From assembly GCF_014646355.1 (NCBI RefSeq), contig NZ_BMNH01000002.1:186001-250000 (forward strand): a stretch of DNA of 64,000 bases. Direction: 5' to 3'. Below, in pieces: positions 57,358-64,000 of this stretch. Both the position numbers and the translations under genes were made by a program. Within the stretch, counting starts at the first letter, position 1. Every line of letters begins with the position of its first letter. Below the pieces are notes generated by a model. The model made no database searches. It was not told where the DNA came from and worked only from the letters and a program-made list of their open reading frames with translations. Source of the stretch: Nonomuraea cavernae. GTDB taxonomy: Bacteria > Actinomycetota > Actinomycetes > Streptosporangiales > Streptosporangiaceae.

Positions 57358-58332
57358 TCATCGGGTGCCCGCCTCGGCCAGCTTGGCCACCTGGTCGGCG
57401 GTCTCCTTGGTGACGAAGCCGGGTCCGGTGTTGACCGGCAGGCCGCCGCCGACGGTGTTGAGGTTGGTCCTGTACAGGTTCAGGAACGTGATGGGCAGCC
57501 AGCCCTGCAGGTACTGCTGCTGGTCCACGGCGAACAGGATGTCGCCGTCCTTGATCGCTGTCACCACGTCGGCCGACAGGTCGAAGGTGGCGAGCTTGGC
57601 CTGCGACCCGGAGTCCTTGATGGCGTCCCTGGCCGCCACCGCGATCGCCGGGTTGAGCGCGAGCACGCCGTTGACCTGCTTGTCCGACTGCAGTTTGGCG
57701 GTGACCTTGGAGGTCACGTCCGCCAGGTTGCTGACGTCGACCTGGAGCCGCTCGACCGTGCCGCCGAGGCCCTCCTCGGCGCCCTTGCACCGCTGGTCGA
57801 GGCCGATGTTGCCGGCCTCGTGGATCACGCACAGCAGCTTGGTGACGCCTCCGGCCTTGAGCTGCTCGCCCGCGCCCCGCCCGGCCACGTCCTCGGACTG
57901 GCCCACGTGGGTGATCGCGCCGAGCTCCTTGGAGGAGTCGGCGCCGGAGTTGATCGTCACCACCGGGATCTTCGCGGCGACGGCCTTGCCGATGGCCTCC
58001 TTCAGGGCGTCGGGGTTGGCCAGGGAGACCACGATGCCGCCCACCTTCTCCGACACGGCCTGGTCGATGAGTTGCGACTGCTTGCCCGGGTCGCCGTCGC
58101 CCTGGTAGGTGACCGTGGCGCCGTACTGCTTGCCCGCGGCCTCCGCGCCGTTCTTGACCACGTCCCAGAAGGCGTCGCCGGGCGCGCCGTGGGTGATGAC
58201 GGCGAAAGTGGCCGCATCCGCCGAGGCCGGGCCAGCGGCCGGCGCGCTCTCGGCGCCGGGCTCTCCCGAGGAGGAGCAGCCGCCCAGGGTCAGGGCGCCC
58301 AGCAGGGCCAGCACGATCGGGGTTCGTCTCAT
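57358..58332 (-). CDS. Sugar-binding lipoprotein of the ABC importer
   Basis: Periplasmic-binding-protein-type lipoprotein of 324 aa. Lipobox LGGCSSS with Cys near 19, a linker to about 40, then a Peripla_BP_4 domain (FAVITHGAPGDAFWDVVKNGA near 43, GIVVSLANPDAL near 98, AVDQQQYLQGWLPI near 272). The fold binds sugars or polyols; substrate identity is not visible. It is first in a three-gene operon. The 222-base upstream gap holds TGTCATTTGTATAGACA at 58383-58399, a possible GntR-type operator. Confidence 0.92.
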   Translation of the reverse strand: MRRTPIVLALLGALTLGGCSSSGEPGAESAPAAGPASADAATFAVITHGAPGDAFWDVVKNGAEAAGKQYGATVTYQGDGDPGKQSQLIDQAVSEKVGGIVVSLANPDALKEAIGKAVAAKIPVVTINSGADSSKELGAITHVGQSEDVAGRGAGEQLKAGGVTKLLCVIHEAGNIGLDQRCKGAEEGLGGTVERLQVDVSNLADVTSKVTAKLQSDKQVNGVLALNPAIAVAARDAIKDSGSQAKLATFDLSADVVTAIKDGDILFAVDQQQYLQGWLPITFLNLYRTNLNTVGGGLPVNTGPGFVTKETADQVAKLAEAGTR

Positions 58333-58512
58333 CGGGATACCTCCAAGGCCGACGGGCTCGCCCCAGGTTTACCCCAATCAAGTGTCATTTGTATAGACAT
58401 GCGGACCAGCGCGGGAGATCTCGATCGGGTTGCGCGCCAAGACCCGGCGACGTCCGGATGTCACGTCACAGCACTCCGGCAGGGCCGAGGAGCCGCGGGG
58501 CCACTGGGTCCC

Positions 58513-58578
58513 GTGACCCGGTTCTCCGGCGCCGAGCTGCTCGGCGTGACCCGGCTATCCGGCGCCGAGCTGCTCGGC
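58513..58578. repeat. 33-bp tandem duplication around the lyase stop codon
   Basis: Two copies of GTGACCCGG...GCTGCTCGGC with two mismatches; the second (58546-58578) contains the end and TAG stop of the CoA ester lyase gene on the minus strand. Confidence 0.88.
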
Positions 58579-59403
58579 CAGGGCCACGGTGCGCCGGGCC
58601 CTGGCGACGATCGGCGCGTCCACGAAGCGCCCGTCGGGCAGGGCGACGACTCCCCTGCCGGCCTTCTCGGCCTCTTCGGCGGCCTCGACGATCTCGGCGG
58701 CCCGGGCCGCCTCCTCGGCCGTGGGGGTGAACGCCCTTTTGATCGCCGGAAGCTGGCGGGGGTGGATCGCGGTCCGGCCGAACATGCCGAGGCCCCGGCC
58801 CGCCAGGCACGAGGCGACGAGCCCCTCCTCGTCCCGCAGGTCCGGGTAGACGGACATGGGCACCGGCGGCAGGCCCGCGGCGGCCGCGGCGAGCACGACG
58901 TCCAGCCTGATCTGGTTCATCGCCGACTCGGCGCTGATCGACAGCTCGGCCGCCAGGTCCTGCTCGCCCAGCGCCACGCCGCCGACGCTCGGATGCGCGG
59001 CGATCTCGGCGACGGCGACGACGCCCGCGGCCGACTCCAGCAACGCGTGCGCGGGGACCCCCAGCCCCTCCAGCGCGCCGAGGCCCTCGGCGGACTCGAC
59101 CTTCGGCAGGCGGACCGCGTCGAGGCCCGGCAGCCCGCCGAGCTCGGCCACGTCCGCCAGGCCCCGCGGCGTGGCCAGGTCGTTGACCCGCACGTGCACC
59201 GCCACCCCCTCCCGGTCCGTACGCTCGCGCAGGAAGGCCGCCGCGTTGGCCCGGGCCTCGTCCTTGCGGGCGGGCACCACGGCGTCCTCCAGGTCGATGA
59301 TCACCACGTCCGCGCCGGAGCCGACGGCCTTGGCGAACCGCTCGGGCCGGTCGCCGGGAACGTAGAGCCAGGTGACGGGCACCCGGGCGGCGGTCGCGGT
59401 CAT
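58555..59403 (-). CDS. CoA ester lyase (HpcH/HpaI aldolase, CitE-like)
   Basis: TIM-barrel lyase of 282 aa of the CitE/malyl- or citramalyl-CoA lyase group. YVPGDRPERFAKA near 14-26 is the CoA-binding opening, DVVIIDLEDAVVPARKDEAR near 33-52 has the catalytic acid, VRLPKVESA near 95 and VALGEQDLAAEL near 143 hold metal ligands (Glu and Asp). Coupled by ATGA to the CoA-transferase gene upstream. Together they can activate an organic acid to its CoA ester and split it (inference from the gene pair). Confidence 0.9.
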   Translation of the reverse strand: MTATAARVPVTWLYVPGDRPERFAKAVGSGADVVIIDLEDAVVPARKDEARANAAAFLRERTDREGVAVHVRVNDLATPRGLADVAELGGLPGLDAVRLPKVESAEGLGALEGLGVPAHALLESAAGVVAVAEIAAHPSVGGVALGEQDLAAELSISAESAMNQIRLDVVLAAAAAGLPPVPMSVYPDLRDEEGLVASCLAGRGLGMFGRTAIHPRQLPAIKRAFTPTAEEAARAAEIVEAAEEAEKAGRGVVALPDGRFVDAPIVARARRTVALAEQLGAG

Positions 59404-60584
59404 GCCACGACTCCCTTCTCGCGCAGCTCGGCGATCTCCGCCGGGCCGTAGGACAGCTCGGCGAGCACCTCGTCGGTGTCGCGGCCGAGGGAGCGGCCGG
59501 GCCAGCGCACCTCGCCGGGCGTGTCCGAGAGGCGGAACAGCACGTTCTGCATGGTGACCTCACCGAGTTCCTCGTCGGGCACCTCGACGAAGGTGCCCAG
59601 GGCGGCGTACTGCGGGTCCTGGGCGATGTCGCTCACGTCGTAGATGGGGGCGACCGCGGCCTGAGCCTCCTCGAAGCGGGCGATGACCTCCGCGGCGTCG
59701 CGTTCGGCGATCCAGGTGGCGACCGCCTCGTCGAGCTCGTCGACGTGCCGCACGCGGCCGGCGCCGGTGCCGAACCAGGGCTGCTCGACCAGGTCGGGGC
59801 GGCCGACGAGGGTGACGACCCGCTCGGCGATGGGCTGGGCGCTGGTGGAGATGGCCAGCCAGCGGCCGTCGCGGGTGCGGTAGGTGTTGCGGGGCGCGTT
59901 GCTGCTCGACCGGTTGCCGGTGCGCTCGGGCACCACGCCGAGTGCCCGGTAGGCGGTCATCTGGGGGCCGAGCAGGCCGAGGATGGGCTCGATGATCGCC
60001 ATGTCGATGATCTGGCCACGGCCGGTCGCCTCACGGGCCCGCAGCGCCACCATGATCGCGTACGACATCGCCAGTCCGGCGATGCCGTCGGCCAGGGCGA
60101 GCGGCGGCAGCGTGGGCGGCCCGTCGGGCTGACCGGTCATGGCCGCGAACCCGCTCATGGCCTCGGCCAGCGTGCCGAACCCCGGCTGGCCGGCCATCGG
60201 GCCGAACTGCCCGAACCCCGTCATGCGCGCCACGATCAGCCGGGGGTTGAGCTCCAGCAGGTTCTCGGGCGCCAGATCCCACCGTTCCAAGGTGCCGGGG
60301 CGGAAGTTCTCGATCAGCACGTCGGCGCGCCCGGCCAGGCGGCGCAGGACGTCCTGCCCCTCTGCGCGTGACAGGTCGACCGCGGCGGCGCGCTTGTTGC
60401 GGCCCAGCGTCTTCCACCACAGGCCCACCCCGTCGACGGCGGCGCCATGGCCGCGTGAGGGGTCGCCGCGCCTGGGATGCTCGATCTTGACCACGTCGGC
60501 GCCGAAGTCGCCGAGCATCATCGCGGCGGAGGGACCGGCGAACAGCGTCGCGGCGTCGATGACGCGAAGGCCGGCGAGACTCAT
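59400..60584 (-). CDS. CaiB/BaiF family III CoA-transferase
   Basis: CoA-transferase of 394 aa. GLRVIDAATLFAGPSAAMML is the standard opening, DFGADVVKIEHPRRGD near 24 follows, then KRAAAVDLS near 60 and NFRPGTLERW near 92; the catalytic Asp is expected in DMAIIEPILGLL near 194. It moves CoA between carboxylic acids. Two adjacent ATG codons (60584 and 60587) are possible starts, and no ribosome site is visible. Divergent from a GntR regulator across an AT-rich 63-base gap, so GntR is the likely controller of this two-gene operon. Confidence 0.92.
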   Translation of the reverse strand: MSLAGLRVIDAATLFAGPSAAMMLGDFGADVVKIEHPRRGDPSRGHGAAVDGVGLWWKTLGRNKRAAAVDLSRAEGQDVLRRLAGRADVLIENFRPGTLERWDLAPENLLELNPRLIVARMTGFGQFGPMAGQPGFGTLAEAMSGFAAMTGQPDGPPTLPPLALADGIAGLAMSYAIMVALRAREATGRGQIIDMAIIEPILGLLGPQMTAYRALGVVPERTGNRSSSNAPRNTYRTRDGRWLAISTSAQPIAERVVTLVGRPDLVEQPWFGTGAGRVRHVDELDEAVATWIAERDAAEVIARFEEAQAAVAPIYDVSDIAQDPQYAALGTFVEVPDEELGEVTMQNVLFRLSDTPGEVRWPGRSLGRDTDEVLAELSYGPAEIAELREKGVVA

Positions 60585-60650
60585 CATGAGTATGTAACTT
60601 ATAAGAAATATGTCATAGGTCAATCCCGGACATACGGAACATTGGACGAC

Positions 60651-61304
60651 ATGCCGACCAACGAGCCCCGGCCGCCGATGAGCAAGGCCGACTACGTCTA
60701 CACCGTGCTGCTCGACGAGATCCGCACCGCCCGGATCCCCGGCGGCACGGCGCTGCGGGCCGGCGCGGTCGCCCGCCGGCTCGGGGTCTCGGTGACGCCG
60801 GTCCGCGAGGCGCTGCGCCGGCTGGAGAAGGACCGCCTGATCAGCTACGAGGCCCACCACGGCGCGACCGTGATCGATCTCGGCGACGACGCGCTGGAGG
60901 AGTTCTACGGCCTGCGCGCCGTGGTGGAGGGCCTGGCCGCCCGGCTGGCCGCCGGCCGCGTCACCGCCGCCGACCTCGACTGGCTGCGCGAGTTGCACGC
61001 CTCGATGGCCGAGGACGTCCGGCAGGGCAGGTACGACCGGCTCGCCGAGCAGAGCAGGCACTTCCACCTGCGCATCGCCGACATCGGCGGCCCCGCCTTC
61101 CTCGGCCAGCACGCCCGGGCGGTGCGCAACAGCGTCCCGGTGCCCGCCACGGCCTCACTCTGGCTCGACGGCGAGCAGGCCCGGCTGCAACTGGAGGCCC
61201 ACGAGCGCATCCTCGCCGCCCTGGCGGACTCCGACGGCCCCGCCGCCGAACGCCTCATGATCGAGCACGTCCGCCGGGCCGGAGATCACCGCAGGACCCA
61301 CTGA
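60651..61304 (+). CDS. GntR-family regulator, FCD type
   Basis: Regulator of 217 aa. The winged helix (about 12-75: DYVYTVLLDEIRTARIPGG and LRAGAVARRLGVSVTPVREALRRLEKD, cut for length) precedes the FCD ligand-binding domain (about 85-210) with His residues near 140, 190 and 211 that could hold a metal. FCD regulators respond to organic acids, in line with control of the divergent CoA-transferase/lyase operon. The last 19 bases overlap the converging DUF5753 gene. Confidence 0.92.
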   Translation: MPTNEPRPPMSKADYVYTVLLDEIRTARIPGGTALRAGAVARRLGVSVTPVREALRRLEKDRLISYEAHHGATVIDLGDDALEEFYGLRAVVEGLAARLAAGRVTAADLDWLRELHASMAEDVRQGRYDRLAEQSRHFHLRIADIGGPAFLGQHARAVRNSVPVPATASLWLDGEQARLQLEAHERILAALADSDGPAAERLMIEHVRRAGDHRRTH

Positions 61305-62188
61305 CCGGACGCGCCGGCCGCCGCCTCCGCGCCGACCACGGGGGTCGATCCGCTCAGGCGCGCCCGGACGTCCCGCAGGACGTCAGGGGTGAAGTCGATC
61401 CGGAAGGACGCCAGCGCCAGCCGCGCGAACACCTGATGGTGCTCCTCGGCCAGCCGCGGGTCGTCGACCAGCACCGGCTCCCGTTGCAGGTGAAGCACCA
61501 GCAGATCGGGCCGGTCACGCTCGGGGAAGCGCAGCAGCGTGAACGGCGGGCCCTGGTAGAGGAAGCCGGTCTCGGCGACGGGCCGGGCCACCTGCACCGC
61601 GACGTTCGGCCGCCTGGCGGCCAGGGCGAGCGCGTCGAGCTGCTCCAGCCGGTCCTGCGGCCGGGGCAGCGGCGGATCCTCGATCGCCTCCCGGTCGAGC
61701 ACCGCCCACAGGCGCGGCCCGCCCGCCCGGTCGAGCAGCCGCTGCCCGCGCATGACGAGGCAGGCGCCGCCGGCGACCTGCTCGGCCGTGGCGCGGGGCC
61801 GCCGGGACGCGCGCACGGCGGCCTCGGCGTAGGCACGGGTCTGCAGCAGCGGCGGCACGCCCCGGGGCCGGTAGGTGTAGATGACCTCGGCGTCGTCCTC
61901 CTGCTCGAGGAACCCGGCCAGCGCCAGCGGCACCTCGGGCGCGTCGAACCAGCCCGGCTCCCGGTCGCCCCGCAACAGGGACAGCACGTGCGCCTGCTGC
62001 GCCCGCTCGCGCACGCCGTACAACTCCAGCAGGGCCCGCGCGGTCGACTCGCGCGCCGCGACGAGGCCGTGCTCGATGCGGTAGATCGTCGACGTGTTGA
62101 GCCCGGCCGCCCGCGCGGCCGCCTGCATGGACAGGCCACGGGCCCGTCGCAGGGCCGCGAGCCGGGCCGCCACCGAGATCGTATGCAT
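61286..62188 (-). CDS. XRE-type regulator with DUF5753 (Scr1-like) domain
   Basis: Regulator of 300 aa. An N-terminal XRE helix-turn-helix (about 7-60: LAALRRARGLSMQAAARAAGL and STIYRIEHG) is followed by the DUF5753 domain (about 85-270: IYTYRPRGVPPLLQTRAYAEA near 103, with the typical VPPLLQT). In actinomycetes these proteins usually act with a small DUF397 protein encoded next door, as in the Scr1-Scr2 type antitoxin-like pair; no DUF397 gene is visible here, so it is an orphan. Transcribed alone, divergent from the HAD gene. Confidence 0.88.
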   Translation of the reverse strand: MHTISVAARLAALRRARGLSMQAAARAAGLNTSTIYRIEHGLVAARESTARALLELYGVRERAQQAHVLSLLRGDREPGWFDAPEVPLALAGFLEQEDDAEVIYTYRPRGVPPLLQTRAYAEAAVRASRRPRATAEQVAGGACLVMRGQRLLDRAGGPRLWAVLDREAIEDPPLPRPQDRLEQLDALALAARRPNVAVQVARPVAETGFLYQGPPFTLLRFPERDRPDLLVLHLQREPVLVDDPRLAEEHHQVFARLALASFRIDFTPDVLRDVRARLSGSTPVVGAEAAAGASGQWVLR

Positions 62189-62322
62189 ACGCGCGCCACC
62201 ATGGTGAATGAAAGAAAACTCCGCCTTGACGTGGAATGTTGCAAGTTATCGACCCGTGATGGACGATGTCCCCTTGCGATCTGGAAAGCCTATTGCAGAC
62301 GCCGATCGGGCAGGATGAAACC

Positions 62323-63003
62323 GTGATCAGAGGCATCCTGTTCGACCTCGACGGCACCCTGCTCGACCACCGCTCGGCCGCCGACGGCGCGATCACCGCC
62401 TGGGTGTCCGGGCGCGTTCCGGGCCATCCCCGGCTGGCCGAAGCGGCCAGGTTGTGGAGGGAGCTGGAGGAGCCCCATCTGGGGGCGTGGCAGCGCGGCG
62501 AGTGCTCCTTGGAGGAGCAGCGCCGCCGCCGCATCCACGCGCTCTGCCTGGAGCTCGCGATCGCCGTGCCCGGCGACCTCGACAGGGCGTTCGCCGCCTT
62601 CGCCGACCACTACCGGCGCGGCTGGTCCGCCTACCCCGACGCGGCGCGGGCGGTGCGATCGCTCGGCGGGTTCCGGCTGGGGGTGCTGACCAACGGCACC
62701 CAGGAGATGCAGGAGGCGAAGGTCGAGGCGATCGGCCTCGGCGGGCTGGTCGGGCCGGTGCTGACCGGCGAGCTGCTCGGCTCCTGCAAACCGGCGGCCG
62801 CCAGCTACACGAGAGCGGCCGCGGCCCTCGGCCTCGCGCCCGGCGAGGTGCTGCTGGTGGGCGACGACGTGGACAAGGACGTGACGGCCCCGGCCGTGAC
62901 CGGGATGCGCTCGGTCTGGCTCGACCGCCTCGGCGTCGATCCGGCACCGGCCGGCTTCCCCCGGATCACCTCGCTCATCCAGTTGCCCGCGCTCGTCGCC
63001 TGA
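62323..63003 (+). CDS. HAD-family hydrolase (phosphatase)
   Basis: Haloacid dehalogenase-like phosphatase of 226 aa. Motif I FDLDGTLLD near 7-15 (nucleophile Asp and acid Asp), motif II VLTNGT near 123, motif III Lys in SCKPA near 156 and motif IV VGDDVDKD near 185. The helical cap lies between motifs I and II, as in the phosphoglycolate phosphatase/YjjG group. The start is GTG at 62323, just before the conserved IRGILFDLDG. Substrate not determined. Confidence 0.9.
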   Translation: MIRGILFDLDGTLLDHRSAADGAITAWVSGRVPGHPRLAEAARLWRELEEPHLGAWQRGECSLEEQRRRRIHALCLELAIAVPGDLDRAFAAFADHYRRGWSAYPDAARAVRSLGGFRLGVLTNGTQEMQEAKVEAIGLGGLVGPVLTGELLGSCKPAAASYTRAAAALGLAPGEVLLVGDDVDKDVTAPAVTGMRSVWLDRLGVDPAPAGFPRITSLIQLPALVA

Positions 63004-63070
63004 GCAGGCGATCCCGCCCTGGTCAACCGCGGTCATCCCGTCAAGGAAGTCACGACCGACGGTCATATTT

Positions 63071-63086
63071 GTCAGGACATTCTGAC
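63071..63086. promoter_or_regulatory. Inverted repeat GTCAG-N6-CTGAC
   Basis: Perfect 5-bp arms 19 bases before the UTRA-GntR start, with outer GGTCA/TGACC ends. Likely autoregulatory site. Confidence 0.5.
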
Positions 63087-63105
63087 CTCGGTTAATCTGA
63101 TCAGC

Positions 63106-63846
63106 ATGACCGCGAACCTGGCGATCGACCTGGACCGATCCAGCCCCGTGCCGCTCTACTTCCAGGTGGCCGAGCAGATCGCCGAGGCGATCCGGCGAGG
63201 CGACCTGGCGCCCGGCTCCCGGCTGGACAACGAGATCCTGCTGGCCGACAAGCTCGGCCTGTCACGGCCGACGATCCGCCAGGCCATCCAGTACCTCGTC
63301 GACAAAGGGCTGCTGGTGCGCAAGCGCGGGGTCGGCACCCAGGTGGTGCACGGCCAGGTGAAGCGCTCGGTCGAGCTGACGAGCCTCTACGACGACCTGC
63401 GCCGCGCCGGCCAGGAGCCCGCCACCCAGGTGCTCACCCTGGAGTCGCGCCCCGTCGCGGAGGAGATCGCCCCCATCCTCGGCGTCGAGCCCGGCACCGA
63501 GGTGCTCCACCTCGAACGCCTCCGCTTCGCGGCCGGCGAGCCGCTGGCCCTGCTGAGCAACTGGCTGCCGCTCGGGCTCGCCCAGCTCACCGCCGCCGAC
63601 CTGGAAGGCCGCGGCCTGTACGAGCTGCTGCGCGGCGCGGGCGTGCGGATGCGGGTCGCCAACCAGCGCATCGGCGCCCGGGCGGCCAGCCAGGCCGAGG
63701 CCAGGCTGCTGGACGAGCGGCGCGGCGCCCCCCTGCTCACCATGATCCGCACCACCTACGACGACCAGGGCCGGGCGGTCGAGCACGGCTCACACGTCTA
63801 CCGGGCCTCCCACTACTCCCTGGAAGTCACCCTCATCGAGCGCTGA
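63106..63846 (+). CDS. GntR-family regulator, HutC/UTRA type
   Basis: Regulator of 246 aa. The winged helix covers about 10-80 (PLYFQVAEQIAEAIRRGDL, LADKLGLSRPTIRQAIQYLV and the wing RKRGVGTQV) and the UTRA effector domain about 95-240 (LHLERLRFAAGEPLALLSNWLP near 141, split after GEP). UTRA regulators sense sugars, sugar phosphates or histidine-pathway compounds. No catabolic gene is adjacent; the sugar-type ABC operon 4.8 kb away is a possible target (inference). Its 3' end overlaps the GNAT gene by 57 bases. Confidence 0.9.
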   Translation: MTANLAIDLDRSSPVPLYFQVAEQIAEAIRRGDLAPGSRLDNEILLADKLGLSRPTIRQAIQYLVDKGLLVRKRGVGTQVVHGQVKRSVELTSLYDDLRRAGQEPATQVLTLESRPVAEEIAPILGVEPGTEVLHLERLRFAAGEPLALLSNWLPLGLAQLTAADLEGRGLYELLRGAGVRMRVANQRIGARAASQAEARLLDERRGAPLLTMIRTTYDDQGRAVEHGSHVYRASHYSLEVTLIER

Positions 63847-64000
63847 GACCCACAGCGCGCTCCGGGTCACCTCGCCGAACCCGATGGACCGGTAGAGCCG
63901 GCGCGGCACCGGATGGCCGTCGTCGCCGCGGGCGCAGACCACGGCCCGGGTGGCGCCCGCGTCCCGGGCCGCGCGCAGTGCCGCCAGGCACACCGCCCGG
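63790..64000 (-). CDS. GNAT-type acetyltransferase, C-terminal part (gene runs off the window)
   Basis: The last 69 codons of a gene that begins beyond the right edge. The visible part, CLAALRAARDAGATRAVVCA and then PVPRRLYRSIGFGEV, is the usual end of a GNAT acetyltransferase: the helix after the acetyl-CoA loop and the Y-x3-GF motif. Acceptor unknown. The gene converges on and overlaps the UTRA regulator gene. Confidence 0.75.
   Translation of the reverse strand, partial: RAVCLAALRAARDAGATRAVVCARGDDGHPVPRRLYRSIGFGEVTRSALWVSALDEGDFQGVVGGPVDV

Noticed and set aside
57043..59451. 800-codon plus-strand frame
   Set aside because: Antisense to the binding protein, permease and lyase genes; translation is repetitive and motif-free.

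Overview
The window is high-GC actinomycete DNA with GTG and TTG starts, many 1-4 base gene overlaps, and hairpin terminators that lack a strong T-run. The gene content fits the Streptosporangiales; a Nonomuraea-like Streptosporangiaceae is my best guess. Pointers are two HelD-type RNA polymerase recycling ATPases, an alpha-lytic/streptogrisin protease, an ECF42-type sigma factor with its DGPF partner, a DUF5753 (Scr1-like) regulator, a SigB-like sigma factor and an Rv2578c-type radical SAM gene behind a LexA box. No rRNA, tRNA, CRISPR array, insertion sequence or prophage was seen. The assignment rests on family recognition, not on a database search.

Layout. 0-8 kb: HelD-type ATPase; CTP-synthase-like amidotransferase with a LysR regulator; TauE/SafE exporter with an Rrf2 regulator; SDR oxidoreductase; flavin/F420-type oxidase; nucleotidyltransferase. 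8-13 kb: secreted serine protease, PadR regulator, small NTF2-like operon, SMP-30 lactonase, two DUF4236 proteins, a YCII-like protein. 13-25 kb: flavoprotein oxidase with a 15-bp repeat tract, NarL-type two-component system, ArsR-like and TetR regulators, DoxX-like membrane protein, SigE-type sigma factor with its membrane partner, MerR with an MFS pump, HTH with DUF4180, hydrolase with TetR. 25-37 kb: ECF42 sigma with DGPF, adenosine deaminase, AlkZ-like protein, SigB-like sigma factor, WS/DGAT, class V aminotransferase, lone tyrosine recombinase, TetR with the second HelD. 37-43 kb: a lipoprotein-adaptor-ABC operon divergent from an OmpR/EnvZ-type pair. 43-52 kb: NUDIX, a candidate structured RNA, plsC, penicillin-binding protein, DUF3040, SOS-boxed radical SAM gene, a 39-aa Lys-rich gene, glycosyltransferase, secreted HNH nuclease, SGNH hydrolase, isochorismate synthase. 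52-64 kb: IMPACT protein, epoxide hydrolase with TetR, a sugar-type ABC importer, a CoA-transferase/CoA-ester-lyase operon with GntR, DUF5753 regulator, HAD phosphatase, UTRA-GntR regulator and the edge of a GNAT gene.

How the genes work together. Most of the window is a string of one-regulator, one-effector modules, with visible operators in front of many of them (MerR/MFS, TetR/hydrolase, TetR/HelD, HTH/DUF4180, ArsR). The largest coherent unit is the envelope-type system at 37.5-43.1 kb: sensor kinase and regulator on one strand; lipoprotein, adaptor, ATPase and permease on the other.

The most interesting unexplained signals are four. A 16-base dyad CCTTTAC-N3-GTAGAT occurs four times across the window. 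A closed, multi-branched RNA candidate lies in front of plsC. A tiny Lys-rich gene has its own palindrome and terminator. Several gene ends carry short tandem duplications, some of which recreate the stop codon.
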